A stretch of DNA of 64,000 nucleotides, from positions 992,001 through 1,056,000 of the forward strand of contig CAWKDG010000012.1 in the NCBI GenBank assembly GCA_963848355.1. Reading direction: 5' to 3'. The DNA is from CAWKDG01 sp963848355 (lineage in GTDB: Bacteria; Actinomycetota; Acidimicrobiia; Acidimicrobiales; UBA8190). Below are positions 15,495 to 25,851 of this stretch, in pieces. The notes beneath the pieces were generated by a model, which was not told where the DNA came from, made no database searches, and was given only the letters and a program-made list of their open reading frames with translations. Positions within the stretch are counted from its first letter, which is position 1. Each line of letters opens with the position of its first letter. Both the position numbers and the translations under genes were made by a program.

Positions 15495-17709
15495 GTGGAG
15501 CCGATAGCGGGCGGGGAAGAGAGTTCGGCGGCGTCTCTCGCCGGGGCGGTCCTGGACGAAGAAGCCACCCGCCAGGCCGCCCAGGACGACGCCCGCCAGG
15601 AGATCGTCTTCCCCGACGACCTTCTCCCCGGGGTGGCGGCGCCGACGATGACGCTGCGCCAGGGTCTGAAAATCGGTGGCTGGTTCATGTTCGTGATCCT
15701 GACGGCCCTCGTCTCGCTCGACGAGCTCGAAGGGGCGGCCATCAACGTGCTCGCCCCCGAGATCCAGCACACCTTCCACATGAGCTCGGGGGCCATCGTC
15801 TTCATCGGCACCGCCTCGGCCGCCTTCTTCGTCCTCGGGGCCGTCCCCATGGGGTGGTTGGCCGACCGGATGAAGCGGGTGCCCATCATCGGCGTCTCCA
15901 GCATCCTGTTCGGACTGTTCGTCCTGGGCTCCGGCTTCGCCGTCAACTCCTTCATGTTGTTCTGGACCCGCTTCTTCACCGGCATCGCCAAGGCCAACAC
16001 CATTCCCGTGCAGGGGTCGCTGATCGCCGACGCCTACCCGATCGGGGTGCGGGCCCGCATGTCGGCCGCCATGCAGGGTGCCTCCCACGCCCTGGCCCTG
16101 GTGAGCCCCGTCCTGGTGGCGGCCATCGCCGACATCGCCGGCGGGCAGCAGGGCTGGCGCTGGGCCTGGTACCTGCTCGGGATCCCGGTGTCGCTGGTGG
16201 CCATCGGCGCCTTCTTCATGAAGGAACCGCCGCGAGGTCAGTTCGAGAAGGACCACGTGCTGCACGAGGTGGTCGAGGAGCAGCATCCGGCCCCGATCTC
16301 GATGGAGGCGGCCTTCGCCCGGCTGAAGAAGATCGCCACCATCCGCACCGTCCTGGTGGCCTTCTGCGCGCTGGGCTTCGGCCTGTTCAGCCAGGCCACC
16401 CTGGCCTCGCTGTACCTGAACGACGACCTGCACGTCACCAACGTGCTCCACCGGGGCATCATCCTGACCCTGAGCGGGGTGGGCGCCCTGCCGCTGCTGC
16501 CCTTCATCGGGAAGTACTTCGACCGCGCTTACCGCAAGGACCCGGCCAAAGCCCTCGCCGTCGTGGGCCTGCTCATCCTGCCGTCGGCCATCTTCACCCC
16601 GCTGCAGTTCTCGATCCACAGCAACACCTGGTTCGTCATTCTGGGTATCCCCCAGGCCGTTCTCACCACGGCCGCCTTCGCCATGGTGGGACCGGTTCTC
16701 TACGCGGTGGTCCCCTACCGGCTGCGGGGCATGGGCACGGCCCTCACCACCATGTACATCTTCTTCATCGGTGGATTCGCCGGCGGGATCATCGCCGGGT
16801 TCTTCACCAACGCCTTCGGCATCCGCGCCACGGTCATCGTGCTCGGTGTTCCCACCAGCATCATCGGTGGGCTCCTCCTCATGAACGGGGCCCGATTCAT
16901 CCGCCACGACCTGTCACTGGTCGTCTCCGAGCTCCTGGAGGAACAGGAGGAACAACGCAAGCGGGCCGAGGAAGGGGCGACCGTTCCCGTCCTCCAGGTG
17001 GCGGACATCGACTTCTCCTACGGCCCGGTCCAGGTGTTATTCGACGTGAACTTCGAGGTGCACCGGGGAGAGACCCTGGCCCTTCTCGGCACCAACGGCG
17101 CCGGCAAATCGACCATCCTGCGGGTGATCAGCGGGCTCGAGGTCCCCGAGCGCGGTGTCGTGCGCCTGAACGGTCAGAACATCACCTACGTGACCCCCGA
17201 GGCCCGGGCCCGCCTGGGGATCATCGAACTGCCGGGCGGCAAGGGGGTGTTCCCAAGCCTCACCGTGGCCCAGAACCTGGCCACCAGCGCCCGGCTCCTC
17301 GGGCGGCCCGGTCCCGAGACCGAACGAGCGGCTGCGCCACGTCTACGAGCTCCTGCCCGAGCTCGAGTCCCACTCCGACCAGCTGGCGGCCAAGCTGTCG
17401 GGCGGCCAGCAGCAGATGCTGGCCCTGGCCCGCGTGCTGCTGCAGGAGCCGGACATCCTGCTCATCGACGAGCTGTCGTTGGGCCTCGCCCCCATCGTGG
17501 TCGAACGGCTGCTGGCCATCGTCGAACGCCTGAAGAGCGAGGGTCAGACGATGGTCATCGTCGAGCAGTCGTTGAACGTGGCCCTGTCGATCGCCGACCG
17601 GGCCATCTTCCTGGACAAGGGCTCGGTCCGCTTCGAGGGCCCGGCCCGTGACCTCCTCGAACGCGACGACCTCGTCCGGGCCGTCTTTTTCGGCATCGAA
17701 GGCGGCTAG
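15495..17709 (+). CDS. MFS transporter fused to a LivF-type ABC ATPase (frameshift near 17325)
   Basis: About 735 residues. Residues ~50-480 are a 12-helix major facilitator domain with the loop motif GWLADRMKRVP after helix 2. A charged linker (LLEEQEEQRKRAEEG) leads into an ABC ATPase of the branched-chain amino acid LivF type: Walker A LLGTNGAGKST, signature LSGGQQQMLALARVLL, Walker B ILLIDELSLGLAP and H-loop region VIVEQSLNVAL. The reading frame shifts by one base around 17320-17330, between GRPGPETE and ERLRHVYELLPELE. Start is the GTG at 15495 after AAGGGGG. The fusion of an MFS carrier with an ABC ATPase is unusual; the context is a Liv-type operon. Confidence 0.85.
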
Positions 17710-17712
17710 GGC

Positions 17713-20565
17713 GTGGTCTCGACCATCTTCACCTCGAACCTGCTGTTCATCGGCGTCGTCCAGGGGATGATCACCGCCCTCATCGCCATGGGCATCGTCC
17801 TCGTGTACCGCTCCAGCCGGGTCATCAACTTCGCCGTCGGTGACCTCGGGGTACCGGCCACCGCGTTGCTGGCCATCATGGTCGGGCTCCACCACTGGCC
17901 CTACTGGATCGGCCTGGTGGCCGCCCTGGCCGTCGGCGCGCTGTCGGGCACCGTCGTCGAGTTGGCCGTGATCCGCCGGCTGTTCCACGCGCCGCGCGTC
18001 ATCGTGCTGGTGGCCACCATCGGCGTGGCCGAGCTGGCCCAGGCCGTGGCCCGGGCGCTGCCCAACTACGCCGACCGGGTCTCTCCAGACCATCCTTCCC
18101 CAGTCCCATCAACGGCCAGTGGAACATCGGCGCCGGCGTCACCGTGAGCGGCGCCCAGCTCCTGGCCATCATCGCCGTCCCGCTGACGACGCTCGGACTG
18201 TGGTGGCTCCTGAACCGCACCAGGTTCGGGGAGTCGGTCCGGGCGTCGGTGTCGAACCCGGACCTGGCCCGTCTCACCGGGATCAATCCCAAGACGGTGT
18301 CCACCGGGGTGTGGACCCTGGCCGGGTTCCTGTCGGCCCTGGCCGTGATCCTCATCGCCACCGGCTCGACCTCCACCGACCTGGTGGCCATCGGCCCCGA
18401 CACGCTGTTGCGGGGCATGGTGGCGGCGATGATCGGCGGGATGGTGTCGTTCCCCGTCGCCTTCGGCGCCTCGATCGCCATCGGGCTCCTGGAGCAGGTC
18501 CTCATCTTCAACTTCCCGGCCCAGACCGGGCTTCTGCAGTTCATACTCTTCGTCGTCGTCGTTCTGCTCGTGGGGCGGGTGAGTCGCAAGGCCGAGCCCG
18601 ACACGGCCGGGTTCCAGTTCGCCCCCCGGATCCGGGCCGTCCCCGAGCGTCTCAAACAGATCTGGTGGGTCCGCCGCCTGCCCCAACTGGGGGCCCTGCT
18701 GGCCCTGCTGGCCGCTGTCGCCCTTCCCCTGCTGCTCCGGGAATCCTCACAGCAGGCCACCTACGCCGAGATCCTGGCCTTCGCCCTGTGCGCCACCTCG
18801 GTCACCGTCCTCACCGGGTGGGCCGGACAGCTGTCGCTCGGGCAGATGGGGTTCGCCGGCATCGGCGCCCTCAGTGCCGCCGCCTTCGTGCGGGGGGTGT
18901 CGGTCGACATCGGGTGGGGCAGCGTGCGTGTGCTCAAGGGCTCCCTGCCGCCCATCCCCTTCGGCTTCGCCCTCCTGGCCGGCGCGGCGGTGGCCTGCCT
19001 GCTGGCGGCGGCCGTCGGGGTGGGGGCGCTGCGGGTCCGGGGCCTGCTGCTGGCCGTGAGCACACTGGCCTTCGCCATCGCCGCCCAGGACTACATCTTT
19101 CCGCTGAACTTCTTCTCTCTGGGCCAGGAGACGGTGCAGCTGCCCCGAGGCAACATCGGACCGTTCAACGTCAACATCAACAACCGGGGCTACTACTACG
19201 GCACGCTCATCGTGCTGGCCGTCGTACTCGTGCTCCTCGGACGACTCCGTCGCAGCGGCATCGGGCGCACCATCATCGGCGTGCGCGAGAACGAGAATGC
19301 GGCGGCGGCCCTGACCGTCTCGCCCATCAAGGCCAAGCTCACCGCCTATTCGGTCAGCGGCTTCATCGCCGGGCTGGGGGGCGCCATCCTGGGCGGACTG
19401 GCCGTCACCATCGGCTACACCGAATCCTTCTTCACCGTCGACGATTCCCTGGCTCTGGTGGCCATGGCCGTCATCGGGGGGCTCGGTGGCCGGGCCGGCG
19501 CCGTCATCGGAGCGCTGTGGGTGATCGGCCTCCCCGCCTTCTGGCCCAATAACAATCTCGTCCCCCTTCTCACCTCGAGCATCGGTCTGCTCATCATCCT
19601 CCTGTACATCCCCGGTGGCTTCACCCAGATCGGATACTGGTTCCGAGATGAGGCACTGCGTTTCATCGAAAAGCGCCAGCCGGCCGTGGCGGTGAAAGCA
19701 TCGACCGAACCACCCACGTCGCTGACGGCCACCGTCCCCGTCGGCCAACGACGGACGAACGACGACGGTTCGGTTCTGCGGACGTCGGGCCTCACCGTCG
19801 CCTTCAGCGGCCTCCTCGCCGTGGACGACGTCAACCTCCGGGCCGGTCCCGGAGAGGTCGTCGGACTGATCGGATCGAACGGTGCCGGGAAGTCCACGCT
19901 GCTCAACGCCGTGGGCGGTTTCGTCCCGGCCGGCGGCCGGGTCGAGCTGCTCGGTCACGACGTCAGCCGCTTCAAGGCCCATAAGAGAGCCGCGTCTGGG
20001 CCTGGGTCGAAGCTTTCAGGCCGCCACCCTCTTCCCCGAACTCTCCGTCCGCGAAGTCGTCGAGTTGGCCCTCGAGGCCCGAGCCACGACATCATTCTGG
20101 GGAACACTGCTGTTCCTGCCCCGCTCCACCCGACTCGAGCGCCAGAGGGCGACAGATGCCGCCGAGCTGATCGACTTCCTGGGGCTCGGTCGCTATGCCG
20201 ACCGCTTCGTGGCCGAGCTCTCGACGGGCACGCGACGCATCGTCGAACTGGCCGCACTCCTGGCCGCCAGCCCGTCGGTCATCTGCCTGGACGAACCCAC
20301 GGCCGGCGTGGCCCAACGCGAGGCGGAGGCCTTCGGACCGCTGATCAAACGCGTCCAGGCCGAACTCGATGCCACCCTGGTCATCGTCGAGCACGATCTG
20401 CCCATGATCCTGTCCATCAGCGATCGCGTCTACTGCCTCGAGGCGGGTGCGGTGATCGCCGAGGGAACGCCGACCGAGGTCCGGTCCAATCCACTCGTGA
20501 TCGCCTCGTACCTGGGCACCGACGAGCGGGCAATCGCACGCAGCAACGCCGACCTGGAGTCGTAA
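17713..20565 (+). CDS. fused LivH-LivM-LivG branched-chain amino acid type ABC transporter (frameshifts near 18090 and 19995)
   Basis: About 950 residues. The LivH permease part comes first (GMITALIAMGIVLVYRSSRVINFA, then RTRFGESVRASVSNPDLA), then the LivM permease (LTGWAGQLSLGQMGFAGIGA, RENENAAAALTVSPIKAKL). A cytoplasmic linker leads to a LivG ATPase (Walker A LIGSNGAGKST, signature region ELSTGTRRIVELAALLA, Walker B VICLDEPTAGV, VIVEHDLPMI). In LivG the usual LSGGQ is ELSTG. The frame is broken by single bases at about 18090 in LivH and 19995 at the start of the LivG Q-loop region. With the fusion gene upstream supplying LivF, both permeases and both ATPases of one importer are present. 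Confidence 0.85.
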
Positions 20566-20668
20566 CGCCGTTCCAGCATCGAGTTTATCGTCAGTTCGCG
20601 GCCAGTTCACATTGCGGTAACCCCAGCGGCATACGCTGACGACGTCGTGCTTTGGGAGGTTTGACTTC

Positions 20669-21097
20669 ATGTCCATCCGACGATCTCTTCGGTCGAACCC
20701 GTTGACCCTCGAGCGGATCTCGCTTTTCTCCGGCTGCGGACCTCGCGAGTTGCAGAAGCTGGCCATGATCGGAACGCGTGTCCACGTCAAGGCCGGCCGG
20801 AAGCTGGTCGCCGCCGGTGATTTCACGAGCGAGATTCTGTTGGTCCTGTCCGGGACGGCATCGTGCTACGTCGACACCCGGGAAGTCGCCACTTTCGTGG
20901 CCGGCGACTTCTTTGGCGAGGTGGCGACCTTATGCGGCGGACCCCGTACCGCGACGGTCACGGCTACGACCGATATGGACCTCTGGGTCTTCGTCAAAGG
21001 CGAGTTCGAAGAGGTCCTGCGGGTGTCACCTGACATCGCTCGTCGGATGCTCTGCGCCATGGCTCGGCGCTTGCGGGCCGCCGACGTGGCGGCCTGA
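20669..21097 (+). CDS. cyclic nucleotide-binding domain protein without DNA-binding domain
   Basis: A 142-residue single-domain protein with the cNMP-binding beta-roll of the CRP family: LERISLFSGCGPRELQKLAMI, AGRKLVAAGDFTSEILLVLSG and the phosphate-binding cassette FVAGDFFGEVATLCGGPRTATVTA. The arginine in GGPRTATV is the canonical phosphate-contact residue, so it may really bind cAMP or cGMP. The C-terminal helix-turn-helix of CRP is absent, so it must act through another protein. GGGAGG precedes the start. It is co-directional with, and 104 bp after, the transport operon. Confidence 0.85.
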   Translation: MSIRRSLRSNPLTLERISLFSGCGPRELQKLAMIGTRVHVKAGRKLVAAGDFTSEILLVLSGTASCYVDTREVATFVAGDFFGEVATLCGGPRTATVTATTDMDLWVFVKGEFEEVLRVSPDIARRMLCAMARRLRAADVAA

Positions 21098-21118
21098 AGG
21101 TCGCACTGAGCAAGAAGA

Positions 21119-21661
21119 GTGACCGAACTGGTGACACTGTGGCGGCAGGTGGCGAATGGCTTCTCCGAGCGTGTGGAGGCGATTGGACCGCGTGACTGGT
21201 CAAAGCCGACGTGCTGCGGAGGCTGGGACGTGACCAAATTGGTCGACCACGCCATCTGCGCACAACGGATGGTGCCCAAAGCCCTCGGAGCGACCGGCGC
21301 CATCGACACCACCAGCGACGACGTCGTTCCATTGTGGAAGACGGTGCGGGATGCCGCCGATGCCGCCCTCGGGGCTCCCGGTGCACTCGACGAACGGGTC
21401 AAGCTCCCCTTCGGCGAGATGACCGCCAGCGACGGCCTCGGCTTTCCCATGAGCGACATGCTGGTGCATACCTGGGACCTGGCCCGAGCGATCGGTGCCA
21501 ACGACCGATTGCATCCTGACGCTTGTGAAAAGGCACTGGCTGATCTGGAGCCCATCGACGATCTCCTGCGCGGTCCGGGCTTCTACGGTCCGAAACTTGC
21601 GCCCGCCGCCGGAGCCGACGTTCAGGACGAACTCCTGGCCTTCCTGGGGCGCAAGGTCTGA
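21119..21661 (+). CDS. TIGR03086-family protein (DinB/mycothiol maleylpyruvate isomerase-like)
   Basis: A 180-residue protein of the actinobacterial TIGR03086 group. The opening helix (WRQVANGFSERVEAIGPRDWSKPTCCGGWDVTKLVDHAI) carries the WDV-x4-DH element corresponding to the metal-binding region of the DinB/MDMPI fold. A second histidine lies in MLVHTWDLARAIGAN, a family hallmark. Members are presumed to be mycothiol-linked or metal-dependent transferases, but few are characterised. Start is a GTG 22 bp after the cyclic-nucleotide protein, so the two may be co-transcribed. Confidence 0.85.
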   Translation: MTELVTLWRQVANGFSERVEAIGPRDWSKPTCCGGWDVTKLVDHAICAQRMVPKALGATGAIDTTSDDVVPLWKTVRDAADAALGAPGALDERVKLPFGEMTASDGLGFPMSDMLVHTWDLARAIGANDRLHPDACEKALADLEPIDDLLRGPGFYGPKLAPAAGADVQDELLAFLGRKV

Positions 21662-21748
21662 GGCACCACACTGAGAGTGCCATCGCATCCCCACTAGTGG
21701 AGAGCGGCGGCCACCTCATCTACTGTGCGCCATGATGGGCGGGCAGCG

Positions 21749-23921
21749 ATGAGAAGGGGCCACGCAGACGGGCGTGGGCGGACGGGCGCACTTCTGATCG
21801 TCGTCATCCTCGGGGTCGTCGCCATCCTGGCCGCTCCGGAAGCGACGTGGGCATCCTCCACGCCTCCGACGACAGCCGCCGTCAACCCCGGGCTCCCGGC
21901 CAAACCGGCAGGCGGCGGACTGGCGGCCAAGTGGGACTGCACGTACAACGCCAGTACCGACGCCTTCACCGGCGCCTACGGCACGGCCTCGGCCATCGGC
22001 TGGGAAGGCAACGGGCAAGGCGTCGTCACGTGCCTCGGCGGGACCTTCTTCGTCCAGGACGGCATCTACCAGAACTACGGCTTCGGCATCTACAACGGTG
22101 CACCGACGACCTGGACGGATGCGGACGGATACCTTCCTGCGCAGATCACCACCTTCCACCGCTCGGGTGCGACCGTCTCCATCACGGAGTTCGCCGACCG
22201 GGTGGTCCTCGGCGGCGACGCCTACGTCGCCGTGTACAGCCGGGTCCGGGTCTCGAACCCGACCGATCACGGGGTCATGGCGGACCCGGAGGCTTCCCCG
22301 GGTCTGCTGCCGCTCGACACCACTCCCGACCTGGCGCCGGCCCACTCGTCGGTCGACCACGACTACGTCGTGGCCGCCGACCGTTTCGGGAACGACTACC
22401 CGTGGCCCAGTGCGGAGGCCCTGACCGGCGCGGGCGGCTTCGACCAGCACTTCACCCACATGCAGCGGTTCTGGAACCAGCAGCTGGCCCAGGGCGCCGG
22501 CGTCACCGTCCCCGACGCCTCACTCGACGACGCCTACCGCAGCGGCTTCATCTACACCGAGATCGCCCGCAACGGCGACCATCTGAACGACGGGGTCAAC
22601 GGCTACGAGAGCGAGTACAGCCACGACGTCATCGGCATCCTCACCAATCTCTTCACCGAAGGGCATTTCTCCGATGCCCATGCGCTGCTCCTCCGGGCGC
22701 GCGAGGTGGTGGCCTCCCAAGGGGGGGAGTACATCGACGGGATGTGGACGTACCCATGGCTCTGGGCTGTCTACCTGGTGAAGACGGGGGATCTCAGCTT
22801 CGTCAAACAGAACTTCGCCACCGAGGGTCCCGGCGGTGCCGTCGAACCGAGCATCGAGGACACGGCGCACGCCATCGCCGCCGACCGGACCGGTCCCGGT
22901 GGGATCATGGAGCTGACCGACGACATCGACTCCAACGGTTACTGGACCATCGACGACTACGAGGCGTTGATGGGTCTGGCCGCCTACCGCTATCTGGCGC
23001 AGCGCATCGACGATCCGACCGAGGTGCGCTGGGCGACGGGTGCAGTACGACGCCCTGCTGGCGGCGACGAATCGCACGCTCGACGCCACCATCGCCCGCT
23101 TCCATCTCCACTACCTCCCCTGTTCCATCCTCGAACCCAATACCGCCAACCGGTGCAGGAACCCCGTCGACGCCAACTGGGCGGCACCGTTCGAGTTCGG
23201 GCGATGGGCGTGGGACGCGCAACTCTTCGACGCCACCGTCACCGGTCCCGGCCTGACGCTCATCGACTCGACGTACTCCTACGGTTTCGGTCGTCTCCGC
23301 GGCAAGCTCCCACCGAACACCTTCGGGGGTTTCCCCGACGACTACTACTCGACCGGCTACAACGCCGGTTATGGAGAATGGGGGCTGGCCAGCACGCACT
23401 ACCGCGACCAGGGCATCCTGAGCTACGAGTTCATGATCGAGAACGACCAGGCCGGTCCGTACTCGTGGTGGGAGAGCTCGACCGCCCCCTCCAAGACGAC
23501 GCCCTGGATCGGGAACCATCCTGCCGCCGGCCAGGGATCCTCCCCCCACGGGTGGGGCATCTCCGAGGCCAACATGGTCCTGCTGGACTCGCTGGTGGCG
23601 CAGCGATCCGACGGCACCCTGATCGTGGGCCGTGGCGTCCCCGCCCAGTGGTTGCGTCAGGGCCGGACCATCTCGGTCACCAATTTCCCCACCACCGACG
23701 GCAAGAGGATCGGCGTGAGGATCTCCTCGAGCGGTCAGTCGGTCTCCTTGACCGTGCACGGTCAGGCCCTGTCGGGGCCGGTGCTCTTCCAGCTTCCCTC
23801 GTTCGTCGACAACGTCGCCCGCACCTCGTCGGGCACGATCGACGAGAAGACCGGCACCGTGACCCTCTCGGCGCGGACTCGGAGCGTCACCGTTCATTTC
23901 CGGGCCACGCCGAAAGGCTGA
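21749..23921 (+). CDS. secreted six-hairpin-glycosidase-like protein, frameshift near 23037
   Basis: About 720 residues including the frameshift. It begins with a signal peptide or anchor (RRGHADGRGRTGALLIVVILGVVAILAA...ATWA) and a beta-rich N-terminal domain. An (alpha/alpha)6-type region follows (DDAYRSGFIYTEIARNGDHLNDG, YESEYSHDVIGILTNLFTEGHF, YPWLWAVYLVKTGDLSF, YWTIDDYEALMGLAAYRYL). The pattern fits six-hairpin glycosidases of the rhamnosidase/GH-like superfamily; I cannot give the GH number or substrate. The frame changes by one base at about 23037, between RWATG and VQYDALLAATNRTL. A GTG at 21725 is an alternative start. It lies just upstream of the exopolysaccharide operon region. Confidence 0.65.
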
Positions 23922-24069
23922 CGCCGGTCCCCGTTCCTACCGTCGGGTCACTTCGGAAGCGAGGATCGCTGCATGAGGGCCATGGTCACCATTGCCATGG
24001 TCACAATTGAGGAGATCCTCGCCTTCACCGGAATAGGTCGTAGGGTTGCGTCGCACCAGTCAGACATTG

Positions 24070-24075
24070 GATAAT
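24070..24075 (+). promoter_or_regulatory. candidate -10 box for the small secreted protein
   Basis: GATAAT (24070-24075) has a weak TTGCGT 18 nt upstream. It lies in an AT-rich patch about 45 bp before the start at 24122. Confidence 0.4.
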
Positions 24076-24121
24076 TGGATACAAATCAGCACGACTCAGG
24101 ACAACGAAAGGTTGGGGGACA

Positions 24122-24589
24122 ATGCGAATCAAGGCGGCAAAACTGTTGGTCGCTCCGTTGTTGGTGGTTCCGATGCTCGTAGCGGGCTTCGCTTTCAGTC
24201 AGACGGCCTATGCCGGGCCACCGAAAATCTCCTGTTCCATGTTGAGCGGTAACGACGCGTCGGGACCCACCACCGAAAGCGGATGCGTCAACGGCGCCAG
24301 CGGCAACACGACACTGACGGCGCCATTCTCCAGTTGTGAAAAGAACTGCACCTCGGTCGAGACGTGGAGCCCGAGTGGGACCACGACGACCCTGAAGTAC
24401 AGCGCCAAGCTCCTGACGGGGTCGAAGGCGGGGAAGAAGTGCAAGAACGCCGCCGACACCATCATGGCGACCGAGACGGGCAAGGTCACGGCTGGTTACG
24501 GGGCGGGCGGCAAGTCGAAGGCCGAGGTGTGCGTGAACGGTACGTCCGGCGATCTGTCGCTCGTACCCGGAACCAAAGCCACCTTCTAG
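24122..24589 (+). CDS. small secreted Cys-containing protein of unknown function
   Basis: A 155-residue protein with a clear Sec signal peptide (MRIKAAKLLVAPLLVVPMLV...TAYA, cleavage about residue 31). The mature Gly/Ser/Thr-rich part contains six cysteines in pairs: SCSMLSGN, SGCVNGASGN, SSCEKNCTS, GKKCKNAAD and EVCVNGTSGD. The segments GCVNGASGNTTL and VCVNGTSGDLSL are related, so the mature protein may be an internal duplication stabilised by disulfides. I recognise no family with certainty. A strong terminator follows, so it is probably monocistronic and well expressed. Confidence 0.7.
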   Translation: MRIKAAKLLVAPLLVVPMLVAGFAFSQTAYAGPPKISCSMLSGNDASGPTTESGCVNGASGNTTLTAPFSSCEKNCTSVETWSPSGTTTTLKYSAKLLTGSKAGKKCKNAADTIMATETGKVTAGYGAGGKSKAEVCVNGTSGDLSLVPGTKATF

Positions 24590-24650
24590 GGAGCCTTTGG
24601 GCAGCAGACGTTCAAGCGCGGCCGGCGAGACAGGCCGTAAGCGAATCAGG

Positions 24651-24684
24651 GAAGGAGCCCACCCCGGGAGGGGTGGGCTCCTTC
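24651..24684 (+). terminator. rho-independent terminator after the small secreted protein
   Basis: Perfect 15-bp arms (gaaggagcccacccc and its complement) around a GGGA loop form a very stable hairpin, followed by a short T-containing tail. Confidence 0.8.
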
Positions 24685-24715
24685 CGTTTCACAGACGGGC
24701 CTATCTTGGATAGAC

Positions 24716-25615
24716 ATGCGTCCTGGCGGCATCCTCACGGAGGAGCTGAGGTCCCGGTGGAAGACCGACGGGTGGTGCGTCATCCCGGGCGCCTTCTCGG
24801 GAGACCAACTGACGCGAGCCCAGGAGGCCGTGGGGTCGCTGTTCCCCACACCGGCCGAGATGGACTCGGGAGTCGACAACGAGCGCACCGCTCCCTGGCG
24901 GACGAGCGACGCCCCCTGGCCGGAGTTCCCGTTCGACAGCGAAGCACTGAATGCCCTGGTCGTCCACGAGGCACTCATCGATGCGGCCCAGGAGCTCCTG
25001 GAGACCCCCGACGTCCTCCTCTATCAGGGAACGCTGACGGCCAAGTACTCGAATCAGACATCGGGGTACAACCAGCTGCTCCACACCGACTATCCCAACC
25101 ACTCCATCCTCGTGCCCCGACGCGATCCCGGCTATCAGCAGCTCGAGACGTACATCTATCTGAACGACGTCTCGGCGGCCAACGGCGCCACCAAGATGGT
25201 GTCGCGTCGCCTGACCGCTGACATCCCCGTCGAGCGCCACACGCTCCGCTTCGACGACTATGCCGCCCTCTACGACGATCCGGGGGAAGCGGCCGGGCCG
25301 GCGGGATCGGTGGTGGCGTACCGTCCCGACGTCTACCACCGGTCGGTCGACCGGAACGAGCCGGGCGTTTCCCGGTTCATGCTCCACGTCGCCTACAAAC
25401 CGTCCGGTGCGGAGTGGGGTGGGTACCAGGCGTGGCCGTTCAAAGGGTTCTCGCCCGCCTGGCACAATTTCGTCCAGGGCGCCAGCGTCCGTCAGCTGAC
25501 GGCGGTGGGCTTTCCGAAGCCGGGCCACGCCTACTGGACCGAGCAGACTCTGGCCGGCGTCCAGGCGCGCTATCCGGGACTCGATATGGGTCCCTGGAGG
25601 GCTGCCTTCGATTGA
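24716..25615 (+). CDS. phytanoyl-CoA dioxygenase (PhyH) family protein
   Basis: A 299-residue Fe(II)/2-oxoglutarate-dependent oxygenase of the PhyH family. The N-terminal helix (WKTDGWCVIPGAFSGDQL) is typical. The iron-binding facial triad is visible as LLHTDYPNHS (H-x-D) and the distal histidine in PDVYHRSVDRN, the latter followed by the arginine that usually binds 2-oxoglutarate (SRFMLHVAY or VDRN region). YIYLNDVSAANGATKMV is the family's central strand. The substrate could be a lipid or natural-product intermediate. It stands alone after a terminator and before the polysaccharide operon. Confidence 0.85.
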   Translation: MRPGGILTEELRSRWKTDGWCVIPGAFSGDQLTRAQEAVGSLFPTPAEMDSGVDNERTAPWRTSDAPWPEFPFDSEALNALVVHEALIDAAQELLETPDVLLYQGTLTAKYSNQTSGYNQLLHTDYPNHSILVPRRDPGYQQLETYIYLNDVSAANGATKMVSRRLTADIPVERHTLRFDDYAALYDDPGEAAGPAGSVVAYRPDVYHRSVDRNEPGVSRFMLHVAYKPSGAEWGGYQAWPFKGFSPAWHNFVQGASVRQLTAVGFPKPGHAYWTEQTLAGVQARYPGLDMGPWRAAFD

Positions 25616-25851
25616 CACGTGCAGCTCGTGCCTCCACGCCCGGGGCGCCATGGGCAGGGTCTATTTAAAGAGAGTTTTTTACACATTTTTCTACAATCTT
25701 GGTCTCAGGGCCAGGTCCGGACCGGACCTCGGTCCTGTGGACCCGAAGATTCTCCCGTGCACGTTCGGCAAGGGCGGCGCTACGCTCCCGGCGTCAGCGG
25801 ATGATCTCCGGGGATAGGTGACCGGGGACCAGCGCAGAGGGAGGTCGGACC
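25616..25851 (+). promoter_or_regulatory. AT-rich upstream region of the exopolysaccharide operon
   Basis: The block 25661-25707 is strikingly AT-rich and aligns with the promoter block at 6793-6838: both read CTATTTA..., a T-run, TTTTCTA-x-AAT or similar, then TCTCA or GCTCA. No gene is seen here. AGAGGGAGG at 25838-25846 is the Shine-Dalgarno sequence of the next gene. Confidence 0.45.

Noticed and set aside
15444..16907. A 487-residue minus-strand open frame rich in Asp, Glu, Gly and His
   Set aside because: Antisense to the MFS domain; the repeated acidic composition comes from the reverse of hydrophobic codons.
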